Position numbers and translations under genes: made by a program. The notes beneath the pieces are model-generated. The model saw only the letters and a list, made by a program, of their open reading frames with translations, did not search any database and was not told the DNA's origin. This document shows positions 56,738 to 64,000 of a DNA stretch of 64,000 bases, in pieces. This DNA is from JASHPR01 sp963739645 (GTDB lineage: Bacteria > Actinomycetota > Actinomycetes > Streptosporangiales > Streptosporangiaceae). How positions within the stretch are numbered: the stretch's first letter is position 1; the number at the start of each line of letters is the position of its first letter. The stretch spans positions 1 to 64,000 of the forward strand of contig CAVUBM010000079.1 in assembly GCA_963739645.1 (NCBI GenBank), read 5' to 3'.

Positions 56738-56824
56738 TCAGGGCGCCAACTCGACCGGCCGTTTCTCGGCCAGGCTCCGCCTGATGGCGTCGATGACGGC
56801 GACATTGCGGAGGCCGTGTGCCGA
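56738..56824 (-). pseudogene. C-terminal tail of a Gfo/Idh/MocA oxidoreductase
   Basis: About 28 codons SAHGLRNVAVIDAIRRSLAE then KRPVELAP match the extreme C-terminus of sugar-acid type Gfo/Idh/MocA dehydrogenases. The rest of the gene is absent; beyond it is the ECF41 promoter. A remnant. Confidence 0.5.
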
Positions 56825-56845
56825 CATCGCCCAAACCGGTCCCCA

Positions 56846-56873
56846 TGTCACAGACGGCCGGGGCTGTCTCGTC
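56846..56873 (+). promoter_or_regulatory. ECF41-type promoter
   Basis: TGTCACA at 56846-56852 and CGTC at 56870-56873, 17 bases apart, match the reported ECF41 (SigJ-type) promoter TGTCACA-n16-CGTC within one base of spacing. It lies 39 bases before the epimerase-SigJ operon, consistent with autoregulation by the sigma factor encoded in it. Confidence 0.7.
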
Positions 56874-56911
56874 TTGGGGTTGAGAGCCAATTCTTGGAAA
56901 TCAGGACGGTG

Positions 56912-57847
56912 ATGGTTGTGCGGGTGTTCGTGGCAGGTGGGGCCGGGGCCGTGGGGCGGCGGCTGGTGCCGCAGCTGGTGGCCCGGGGCCACCAGGTGAC
57001 GGCTACGACGACGAGCCCGGGCAAGCTGGGCTTGCTGGAGCGGCTGGGCGCGGACGGGGCCGTGATGGACGGTCTGGATGCGGTGTCGGTCGGTGAGGCG
57101 GTGGCTGCGGCCCGGCCGGACGCGATCGTGCACCAGATGACCGCTCTTTCCGCGGCGCATGCCGGAAAGCCCAATTTGAAGCACCCCGACCGCTTCTTCG
57201 CCACCACCATCCGGCTGCGCTCCGAGGGGACCGACCATCTGCTCGCGGCCGCTGAGGCGACCGGCGTATCCCATGTCGTCGCGCAGAGCTTTGGCGCCTT
57301 TAACGGCATCCGCGAGGGTGGATGGGTGAAGACCGAAGAGGACCCGATGGACCCGGGCCCGGCGAGCGCGCGCAACGGGGCGGAGGCGCTCCGCCACCTC
57401 GAGGACGTGGTCGTCAAGGCTGGTGGCGCGGCCCTGCGCTACGGCAGCTTGTACGGGCCGGGCGCCATCGACGACTGGGTCGAGCTCGTGCGCAAGCGGC
57501 AGTTCCCGCTGGTCGGAGGCGGCACCGGCTACATGTCCTGGGTGCATCTCGACGACGCGGCGAGCGCTACCGTCCTGGCCGTGGAGCAGAAGGCGACCGG
57601 CGTGTTCAACATCGTCGACGACGAACCGGCCCCGGCCAGCCAGTGGCTGCCTTACCTGGCCGCGTGCGCGGGCGCGAAGCGGCCGATACGGATCCCCAAG
57701 TGGCCGGCCCGGCTGCTAGCAGGGGAAATGGTGGTGATCATGATGACCGAGGGACGCGGCTTCTCCAACGCCAAGGCCAAGCGGGAGCTCGGCTGGAAGC
57801 TGCGCTACCCCTCATGGCGCCAGGGCTTCAAGGAAGAGCTGGCGTGA
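56912..57847 (+). CDS. NAD-dependent epimerase/dehydratase family protein
   Basis: 311 aa extended SDR. N-terminal glycine motif VFVAGGAGAVGRRLVPQL, then VVAQSFGAFNGIREGGWVKT, YGSLYGPGAIDDWVELVRKR and SWVHLDDAASATVLAVEQKA. The active Tyr-x3-Lys is not obvious (LRYGSLYG in its place). AGGA precedes ATG 56912. Its stop overlaps the SigJ start; ECF41 sigma factors are known to be linked to such epimerase genes (the COE group). Confidence 0.85.
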   Translation: MVVRVFVAGGAGAVGRRLVPQLVARGHQVTATTTSPGKLGLLERLGADGAVMDGLDAVSVGEAVAAARPDAIVHQMTALSAAHAGKPNLKHPDRFFATTIRLRSEGTDHLLAAAEATGVSHVVAQSFGAFNGIREGGWVKTEEDPMDPGPASARNGAEALRHLEDVVVKAGGAALRYGSLYGPGAIDDWVELVRKRQFPLVGGGTGYMSWVHLDDAASATVLAVEQKATGVFNIVDDEPAPASQWLPYLAACAGAKRPIRIPKWPARLLAGEMVVIMMTEGRGFSNAKAKRELGWKLRYPSWRQGFKEELA

Positions 57848-58768
57848 CCCGGACTGAAGAGTTCGAGCAGTTGCGGCCGCTGCTGTTCGCGATCGCCTAC
57901 CGGATCCTCGGCAGCGTGAGCGAGGCCGAGGACGCGGTCCAGGAAACCTGGCTGCGCTACCAGGCCTCCCCGGCGCAACCCAGATCGGCCAAGGCCTTCC
58001 TCTCGGCCGTGGTGACCCGGATCTCGATCGACGTGCTGCGCTCGGCCCGCGTCCGGCGGGAGGAGTACGTCGGACAGTGGTTCCCCGAGCCGCTGCTCAC
58101 CGACCCCTACCAGGACCCGGAGCGCTCGGCCGAGCTGGCCGACTCGGTGTCGATGGCGGCCCTGTTGCTGCTGGAGCGGCTCAGCCCGCTCGAGCGCGCG
58201 GTCTTCGTGCTGCGAGAGGTGTTCGGGTTCGGCTTTCCTGAGGTCGCGTCGGCCGTGGGACGGTCGGAGGCGGCGTGCCGCCAGCTCGCGGTGCGGGCGC
58301 GGCGCCACATGGACGCAGGGCGCCCCCGGTTCGAGGCGGACCGCCGGGAGCGGGAGAAACTGGCGGCGCGGTTCTTCGGCGCGCTCCGGGAAGGCGACGT
58401 CGAGGGCCTGCGGGAGTTGCTCGCCGCTGACGTCCAGCTGGTCGGCGACGGCGGCGGCCAGGCCCCGCAGTTGGCCAGGAGCCATCGTCGGCGCCGACAA
58501 TGTGGCCCGGGTGCTTGCCTCGGTCTTCCCCTGGCTCGTCCGGATCGACGTGACGGTGGAGCCACACGAGGTGAACGGCCAGCCGGGCGCGATCTTCCGC
58601 GCTCGGGACAACAAGGTGCTCTTTACCTTGGTGCTCGACGTACTCGACGGGCAGATCCAGGCAATCCGCTCGGTGATCAACCCCGACAAGCTCAGGCACG
58701 TGGGCCCGGTGGCGGACGCCTGGGCGGTCGCCCGCGAGGTGAACCAGGCTCGCCGGCCCACGGATTGA
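57844..58768 (+). pseudogene. sigJ: ECF41 (SigJ-type) RNA polymerase sigma factor, one frame break
   Basis: Sigma-2 region PLLFAIAYRILGSVSEAEDA VQETWLRY, sigma-4 region SPLERAVFVLREVFGFGFPE VASAVGRSEAACRQLAVRAR, and between them linker WFPEPLL. The SnoaL-like C-terminal extension has DGGGQ (normally DGGGK) and NPDKL, the ECF41 regulatory motifs. The frame breaks near 58480: QLARS..., whereas the family reading IVGADNVARVLASVFPW is one base off. Restoring it gives about 307 aa. GTG start overlaps the epimerase stop. Self-controls via the upstream promoter. Confidence 0.88.
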
Positions 58769-58981
58769 CCGGAAGAGCGGCGCGTGGCCGAACTGAAAAC
58801 GGCCGCCCGGCGCCAGCGGGCACGCCCGACGGCGATCTGTTGTCGAACTCCGCCCGCTCCCGCAGCCCCCCTGGAGGCCGGGCAGTGAACGCGAGCGGCC
58901 ACCGGGACGCCAAGCGGGCCCGGCGGCACGAGATGATGACCGTCAGCGCGGCCGAGAGCCTCGTTGGGGGAGTCCTTCGTG

Positions 58982-59770
58982 TCACCCCAGCTCATGCAGG
59001 ATGGCCTCCCGTACCGGGGGAATTACCTCATCCCACAGCAGCCGTCCCTTTTCTGCGGTCGCTCCCGCCACCTTCCACAGCACGCCGCTGACCGGGACGA
59101 TGTCGGAAGGCGTAGGAACTATGTCGTACCACGGCCTGCGCTCGGCCGCGTCATCGGCGAGCCGGTCGAAACGGACGAGCTCCGGGTGAATGTACATCAT
59201 GATGGACGTCTCGTAGGTGGCCGCGTGTTCGATGGCTCGGCCCATGTAGCCGCCGCTGAAGACCACGCCTATCGTCTCGCTGGACAGCTCTTTCAGGCAG
59301 GTCTCGAACACGAGCGCCTTGACGTCTTCCCGGTCCCCTATGGCCGCGCGCACCGACTCGTAGAGGAAGTTCCCGTTCTCGTAGTGCCAGTTCAGGACCG
59401 CGAAACGCCTGAAACCGTGGCGCAGGAGCTCGGCGAGGACGTCCCGGATGACGCCCATGAACGTGGCCGGCGTCAGGGACGTGGTGCCGACGAAACCCTG
59501 CCCGCCCCCGGACAGGGGCCGTGACGGGCAGCCGTAGGTGACCGGCGGGGCGACGATCATGTTGACGTCGGACGCCACCGCGAGGCCCACCGCCGTCGCG
59601 CACAGATAGTCCGTCGCGAGCGGAAGATGCGGACCGTGCTGCTCGGTCGCCCCGACCGGAAGGATGACCCCGACGCCGCTCGCGGCCGCGTCCCGTATCT
59701 CGAGCCACGTGCGGTGGGCCATGAGTCGCTCATCGGCCTGAGTGCCTGATCCGGCAGAGATCGGAGCCAT
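58982..59770 (-). CDS. Creatininase-family amidohydrolase (third in operon)
   Basis: 262 aa. Metal ligands are in GATEQHGPHLPLATDY (Glu43, His45, Asp54), NWHYEN and EHAATYETSIMMY. Creatininase-family enzymes hydrolyse cyclic or simple amides; members include creatinine hydrolase, FAPy deformylase and MftE peptidase. Ribosome site GGAAAGGAAC before ATG 59770. 115 bases separate it from the luciferase-like gene, so it may also have its own promoter. Confidence 0.88.
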   Translation of the reverse strand: MAPISAGSGTQADERLMAHRTWLEIRDAAASGVGVILPVGATEQHGPHLPLATDYLCATAVGLAVASDVNMIVAPPVTYGCPSRPLSGGGQGFVGTTSLTPATFMGVIRDVLAELLRHGFRRFAVLNWHYENGNFLYESVRAAIGDREDVKALVFETCLKELSSETIGVVFSGGYMGRAIEHAATYETSIMMYIHPELVRFDRLADDAAERRPWYDIVPTPSDIVPVSGVLWKVAGATAEKGRLLWDEVIPPVREAILHELG

Positions 59771-59885
59771 TGGTGTTCCTTTCCGTGAGGGCGAATAGAG
59801 GTACCGACTATTCAGAGCGGATGCCCGGTCACGGTGCGTTCCGGCTTTTGGGACCCGCTGCTGTCTGACGCCATGAGACCTGGAG

Positions 59886-60875
59886 TCATCCCGGCACGGG
59901 AGCCAAGTCGGTAATGACCCGCTCCAGGCTCAGCGGCTCGGGGACCAGGACCGGCAGCGTGACTCCGGCAGCGCGGTACTCCTCTATCCGCCTCCGGCAC
60001 CGATCGGGCGATCCGCAGACCGCGAGCGCGTCCACCATGTCGTACTCCACGAGGCCGGACGCCTCCGCGAGCCCGGCCGTCTCGGCGGTGGCGGCAATCT
60101 TCGCGATGAGCTCCGTACTGAGACCCATCTCGCGCGCGAGCTCGGGAAACCGGGAAACGTAGCTGGCAACGGTCGGCCGGAGCCGGTCGGCCGCATCCCG
60201 CCAGTCATCCGCGACGCTCACCATGAGGGACGTCCCGATCTCGCCCGTGAAGCGGCCGGCAGCCGCGCCGTGGACCTGGTCAATCATCCGCATGACCTCG
60301 CGGGTGGACAGGAAGGCATCGAGAATGACCCCGTCGGCCTGACGGGCGGCCGTCCGCAGCGCCTGCGGGCCGCCGACGCAGTAGAAGATGTCCGGCGGCG
60401 GATCGGGCCGCACCTCGAGCTGGGCGTTATCCAGCGTCACGCACCGGCCCGGATACGACACCTGCTCGCCAGACCACAGCAGCCGGATGGCCTCGGTGTA
60501 CTCGCGGAGCCGGGCGATGGGGTGTGTTACCTCGAATCCCTGCACCGCCAGCGTCGATGCGGAACCGACGCCGAGCCCGAGAATCGTCCGTCCCGGCGCG
60601 GCCTCGGCCAGCGCGGCCCAGGTGACGGCCAGCAGGGCGGCGCCGCGCGTGTACACGTTGACGGCCGCGCTGCCGATCTTCAGCCGCGTCGTCGCCAGGA
60701 GCATCGCGGTGATCGCCGTGATCGCGTCGCGGCGGACGACCGTCTCCGCTAGGAAGGCGGCCGAGTACCCCCGCCGCTCGGCGTCGTGCGCCAGCCGCGC
60801 GACGTCATGCAGGCCAGGCTGAGCGAGCAGGCCGATCGCCAGGCGATGCTCGCTGGGGATTACGTCATCGGCCAA
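59886..60875 (-). CDS. Luciferase-like (LLM class) F420/FMN oxidoreductase
   Basis: 329 aa TIM-barrel of the bacterial luciferase/F420 class: GLLAQPGLHDVARLAHDAER at the start, KIGSAAVNVYTRGAALLAVT WAAL, GRTILGLGVGSASTLAVQGF and EVRPDPPPDIFYCVGGPQAL with the flavin phosphate region. TTG start at 60875 follows GGCGGAG. In an amidohydrolase operon it likely oxidises a ring or opens it after hydrolysis. Cofactor (F420 or FMN) not decided. Confidence 0.85.
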   Translation of the reverse strand: MADDVIPSEHRLAIGLLAQPGLHDVARLAHDAERRGYSAAFLAETVVRRDAITAITAMLLATTRLKIGSAAVNVYTRGAALLAVTWAALAEAAPGRTILGLGVGSASTLAVQGFEVTHPIARLREYTEAIRLLWSGEQVSYPGRCVTLDNAQLEVRPDPPPDIFYCVGGPQALRTAARQADGVILDAFLSTREVMRMIDQVHGAAAGRFTGEIGTSLMVSVADDWRDAADRLRPTVASYVSRFPELAREMGLSTELIAKIAATAETAGLAEASGLVEYDMVDALAVCGSPDRCRRRIEEYRAAGVTLPVLVPEPLSLERVITDLAPVPG

Positions 60876-60938
60876 CGACTCCGCCTATCTCTTCTGATCT
60901 CCTTGGCCAGGTGCAAACCGAATCGGATGCGAGATCTA

Positions 60939-61694
60939 TTACCACGCGTTCGCGAGCACCTCGGCCAAGCGAGCGCTGCCCTCATCGATCAGCCGCTTCC
61001 CGATCTCCGGGGTCGCGCCGGTCGACCGAGTCAGCGACCCGGTTGCGGGAACGTACCCCGGCACCTGCGGATGGACATCGTAGGGCGGGAACGACGCGAT
61101 CTCGGTGCCGGCCCGCTCGGGATGGACAAGGTCAGGGCGCAGGTAAAGCAGGATCGAGGTCTCCAGGAAGGCAGCATGCTCCAGAGCCACGCCGGGGTAC
61201 TGCCCCGGGTAGATGTCGATGATCAGTTGTTCGGGTATCAGGTCCACCCACAGCAAGTTAAGGATCTTGACGCCATCGGCGGGCCGCCCGCGCAGGCTGA
61301 GGTCGATGCCTTCGTGCAGCATCATGGAGTTCTCGTAATGCCCGCTCACCGTCACGATGCGCCGCGCGCCGTCGGTCATGAGCTGTGACATCACGTTGCT
61401 GATGGTCCCGATCAGGGTCGAGGCGTCGAGGCTTATCGTGCCGGGGAACATCTCCCCGCCCCCGCTTCGCGGATGCGACTTGTAGCCGTAGCTGAGGACC
61501 GGTGCCACCAGCGCGTCGCTGATCTGGGCCGCTGCCTCAGCGACCGCCACGACGTGGTAGGCATCGGATCCGAGCGGCAGATGATGTCCGTGCTGCTCGG
61601 TCGCGCCGATCGGCACGATCACCGGGGTCTCACGAATGAGCGCGTCATACTCGGGCCAGGTAAGCTCCGCGATTCGGAATCTCTCTAGCGCCAC
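60939..61694 (-). CDS. Creatininase-family amidohydrolase (second in operon)
   Basis: 251 aa. GATEQHGHHLPLGSDAYHV (Glu33, His35, Asp44), SGHYENSMMLHEGID, and LEHAAFLETSILLYLRPDLV carry the metal ligands. Differs clearly from its two neighbours: second His in place of Pro in EQHGHH and no NWH in the second motif. GTG start overlaps the stop of the upstream creatininase (TAGTG). Confidence 0.88.
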   Translation of the reverse strand: MALERFRIAELTWPEYDALIRETPVIVPIGATEQHGHHLPLGSDAYHVVAVAEAAAQISDALVAPVLSYGYKSHPRSGGGEMFPGTISLDASTLIGTISNVMSQLMTDGARRIVTVSGHYENSMMLHEGIDLSLRGRPADGVKILNLLWVDLIPEQLIIDIYPGQYPGVALEHAAFLETSILLYLRPDLVHPERAGTEIASFPPYDVHPQVPGYVPATGSLTRSTGATPEIGKRLIDEGSARLAEVLANAW

Positions 61695-62488
61695 TAGCTG
61701 TCTCCTGCCCGTGCCTGGTCTAGGTCGAACTCGGTCTGGATTGCCTCGATGAGCCTGCCGACGGCGCCGTTCAGCAGCACGTGGCCGGCCCGCTCGGTGG
61801 CGTGACTCGCCCGTGCGAGGACTCCACTCTTGGGCACGAATTCGGCAGGCGCGGGAATGACATCCCAGCTGGGGCTTCGCTCCGCCGAGTCGTCGACGAT
61901 GCGGTCACGGCGCAGGAGGTCGGGGCGGACGACCATCATCATCGATGTTTCCACCACGGACGCGTGCTCCACTTCCCAGCCCTGGAAGCCGTGCGGGAAG
62001 ATTTCCGCGACCTCGCCGGGGCTGAAGTCGGGAAACGGATTCTCCAGCAGCAGGAACCGCGCGTTCGGCGAGCTGGATGACGCCAGGTCGCACGCCTCCC
62101 ACAGGTAGCCGGCATTCTCCAGATGCCAGTTCAGGACGACTATCTGCCGGAAGCCTGACTTCGCCAGCCCGCACAGCACGTCCTTCAGGAACGCCATCAG
62201 GGTCGCGGCGCGCAGCGAGACGGTGCCGGGGAAGCTCTCCCCGCCGCCGATCAGCGGACGTGAGCAGGCGCCGTACGCCACCGGAGGAGCGATGACGAGC
62301 GGAACGGTCGCGCTGGCCCGCTCCGCGACGGCGACCGGAAGGATGCTGTCCGTGGACACCGGCAGGTGCGGCCCGTGCTGCTCGCACGCCCCGATGGTCA
62401 GCACGACCGGCCAGTTACGCGATGCGGCGGCGGCGATCTCCGGCCACGTCATGTCGGCCAGGTGAAGTGAGGCTGCCGGGCCGGTCAT
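61694..62488 (-). CDS. Creatininase-family amidohydrolase (first in operon)
   Basis: 264 aa. GACEQHGPHLPVSTDSIL (Glu36, His38, Asp47), NWHLENAGYLWEACD and VEHASVVETSMMMVVRPDLL. All metal positions kept. ATGA overlap with the racemase-like gene upstream. Three paralogues with this much divergence suggest three successive amide cleavages or different substrates. Confidence 0.88.
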   Translation of the reverse strand: MTGPAASLHLADMTWPEIAAAASRNWPVVLTIGACEQHGPHLPVSTDSILPVAVAERASATVPLVIAPPVAYGACSRPLIGGGESFPGTVSLRAATLMAFLKDVLCGLAKSGFRQIVVLNWHLENAGYLWEACDLASSSSPNARFLLLENPFPDFSPGEVAEIFPHGFQGWEVEHASVVETSMMMVVRPDLLRRDRIVDDSAERSPSWDVIPAPAEFVPKSGVLARASHATERAGHVLLNGAVGRLIEAIQTEFDLDQARAGDS

Positions 62489-63252
62489 TCGCGGTTACCG
62501 ACATGAGCGGCGGACAGCGCCCGCTCCACAGCGGGAAGATAGGAGCGGAGCTGACCGTAGTCCTCCGGCCGCCCGCTGACCGGCGGTCCCACGGTCTGGA
62601 ACACCTGTGCCACAGCGATTGCCGCCCGGACGGGATTGATGACGGGTATCTGGAGGGCGTCCGACAGCTCGGCGGTGAACGGGCCGAGCCCCAGGCTGAT
62701 GCAGCCCAGGATGAGGACCTCCGCTCCGCGGTCCACGAGCTTGCGGCCCTCGCGCATGAGCAGGTCAAGAGTCTTGGTCGTGTCGTCCAGCAACTCATGG
62801 AACGCCATGTCGATGACGCCGGTGCCGACGCACATGCCGGACAGGCCCAGCGTCGCGAGCGCGGCCTCCGTCTCCGGGATGTTGGACGCCCGGATCTGCA
62901 GGATGCCGAACCGCCGCGCGTACAGCTGGGCGAGCACCATCGAGGCCTCTCCTCCGCCGATCACCGGCACGCGCGAGATCTCCCGCGCCGGGCGCAGGCC
63001 CGGATCGCCGAAGCAGCCGAGAACGATAACGTCGGCGTCGTCCTGGTGACGAGCGACCTGGTGCAGCACGCCCGGCACGGCCATGGCCAGGCCCACCGAG
63101 TCCTCGTAGTAGTGATCCAGCCCGAACTGGATCGGCTCGACCGTCGCCGTCACCGTGCCGGGCGCCATCGCCTCGACGGCGTCCTTGATCCGCGCTATCT
63201 CGGCGGCGTCCGGCGACAGGTCATCGACCAGCAGCATCAGCAGGCGGATCAC
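62485..63252 (-). CDS. Asp/Glu/hydantoin racemase-family protein
   Basis: 255 aa. Two-cysteine acid/base pair: Cys80 in DVIVLGCFGDPGL and Cys184 in EVLILGCISLGLG, plus PVIGGGEASM between. Family includes hydantoin racemase and maleate isomerase. In this operon a hydantoin-like or amide ring is a plausible substrate. ATG 63252 overlaps the permease stop. Confidence 0.87.
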   Translation of the reverse strand: MIRLLMLLVDDLSPDAAEIARIKDAVEAMAPGTVTATVEPIQFGLDHYYEDSVGLAMAVPGVLHQVARHQDDADVIVLGCFGDPGLRPAREISRVPVIGGGEASMVLAQLYARRFGILQIRASNIPETEAALATLGLSGMCVGTGVIDMAFHELLDDTTKTLDLLMREGRKLVDRGAEVLILGCISLGLGPFTAELSDALQIPVINPVRAAIAVAQVFQTVGPPVSGRPEDYGQLRSYLPAVERALSAAHVGNRE

Positions 63253-64000
63253 GACGGCACCGCGCTGCTGGTCTCATCCTGCTGACGAGGGTCCTGTTCT
63301 GGTTCGTCCATGGTGTGCGGGTACCCGAGGAGCCTCTCCCGGTGCTGGGCCGGCACGACGACGGCCAGCAGCACGTACAGGACCGCGCAGATCGCCCACG
63401 CCTGCAGCGCCGGGTATCCAATGTCCGTCGTCCCGAATCCGGAGAGCCCCGGGATCAGGCCGCCGGTGTACGAGCCGACCACGACGCCGACAATGAGGGC
63501 GATGAGGCCGAGCCAGTTGCAGACCGCGACGTTCGACCAGCTCGTGATCTGGTGCACCGGACGCCGGCGGCCCTTGACTACCCTCGGCAGCACGAAGACG
63601 TCGACCGCGATGATGGTCGTCGCGGACGGGACGAAGATGGCGCTGATTCCCGCGACGATGAAGAAGTCCTTCTGCAGTGACGACATGGAGAACGCGATTA
63701 CGGCGCCGATCACTCCGAGCACGAGCACCGAGTACAGCCGCCGCCAGCCGCGGATCCGGTCGATCAGGTTCTGCATCGCGTTGACGGCCTCGTACAGGTT
63801 GCCGTCGTTGAGCGCGAACTGGTTGACAACGAGCAGGATCACGGCCAGCGCCGTGACGCCGAACAGCGAGAACGGAACCAGGTATTTGACGAACGCGGTC
63901 AGGGTCGTGTTCACGGCCAGCTCGGCGAGCAGGTAGCCGAGGATCGGGAAGACGAAGATCCCTAGGGTGTAGCCGCCGACCAGAGCCGGGGCGTTCCACC
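63249..64000 (-). CDS. NCS1-family nucleobase permease (partial)
   Basis: Last ~250 residues, start beyond the right edge. Hydrophobic segments WNAPALVGGYTLGIFVFPIL, YLVPFSLFGVTALAVILLVV, YSVLVLGVIGAVIAFSMSSL, FFIVAGISAIFVPSATTIIA VDVFVLPR and three more to the C-terminus fit the cytosine/uracil/allantoin/hydantoin (NCS1) transporter type. It is the first gene seen of the operon, so its substrate should be the nitrogen ring compound the other enzymes degrade. Confidence 0.8.
   Translation of the reverse strand, partial: WNAPALVGGYTLGIFVFPILGYLLAELAVNTTLTAFVKYLVPFSLFGVTALAVILLVVNQFALNDGNLYEAVNAMQNLIDRIRGWRRLYSVLVLGVIGAVIAFSMSSLQKDFFIVAGISAIFVPSATTIIAVDVFVLPRVVKGRRRPVHQITSWSNVAVCNWLGLIALIVGVVVGSYTGGLIPGLSGFGTTDIGYPALQAWAICAVLYVLLAVVVPAQHRERLLGYPHTMDEPEQDPRQQDETSSAVPS

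Noticed and set aside
1..64000. CRISPR arrays, rRNA genes, plasmid or phage replication origins
   Set aside because: No regularly spaced repeats, rRNA sequence, or replication genes were seen.

Overview
The window is about 70% GC with dense, often overlapping genes, GTG and TTG starts, and actinobacterial family markers: an LCP cell-wall ligase, an ECF41 (SigJ-type) sigma factor, a deazaflavin (F420)-type nitroreductase, a luciferase-like F420/FMN oxidoreductase, a LAL-type LuxR regulator and TetR/KstR-like operators. It is best read as a chromosomal segment of a soil actinomycete (Actinomycetota). I cannot name the genus from sequence alone.

Layout. (1) 1-20.75 kb is an accessory, decaying region. 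It holds a frameshifted MFS exporter, an MBL-fold fragment, a secreted type-B carboxylesterase, a broken epoxide hydrolase, a frameshifted LAL regulator, an SDR without catalytic residues, and a cluster of alpha/beta hydrolases and epoxide hydrolases. These are followed by a broken orphan nuoB, a CYTH-like protein, a DUF302 protein, an acyl-CoA ligase fragment, a GNAT acetyltransferase, a deleted IS30 element, a tRNA-Phe 3' fragment, a transposase tail, a carboxymuconolactone decarboxylase-like gene and an integrase stub beside an intact tRNA-Lys(CTT). The tRNA-Lys is the natural right border of this island-like stretch. (2) 20.8-34.4 kb: FAD amine oxidase-like gene, low-molecular-weight protein tyrosine phosphatase, fructosamine kinase-like gene, sulfite oxidase-family enzyme, a two-component system, a small LuxR protein, an LCP protein, a methyltransferase, and an NTF2-like gene plus a DUF1214/SDR/sulfotransferase operon that carry KstR-like palindromes. 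(3) 34.5-42.2 kb: a MacB/FtsX-type ABC system with two large permeases and two ATPases, one ending in an AbrB-like tail. (4) 42.2-54.2 kb: a cysteine synthase-like gene, a VOC protein, then a beta-glucoside system (GH1 glucosidase, divergent LacI regulator with two operators, and an Opp/Dpp-type importer) and small membrane/F420 genes. (5) 54.2-58.8 kb: a CaiB-type CoA transferase and acyl-CoA dehydrogenase pair, then an epimerase-SigJ operon preceded by a recognisable ECF41 promoter. (6) 59-64 kb: a tightly coupled operon with three different creatininase-family amidohydrolases, a luciferase-like monooxygenase, an Asp/Glu/hydantoin racemase-type enzyme and an NCS1 nucleobase permease. This is my best candidate for an undescribed catabolic pathway, probably for a cyclic amide or N-heterocycle.

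Caveat. About twenty single-base frame breaks are spread over the whole window, including genes that look otherwise conserved (FtsX, ABC ATPases, a solute-binding protein, SigJ). Some may be residual assembly indels rather than biology. I mark broken genes as pseudogenes but say where a one-base change would restore them.
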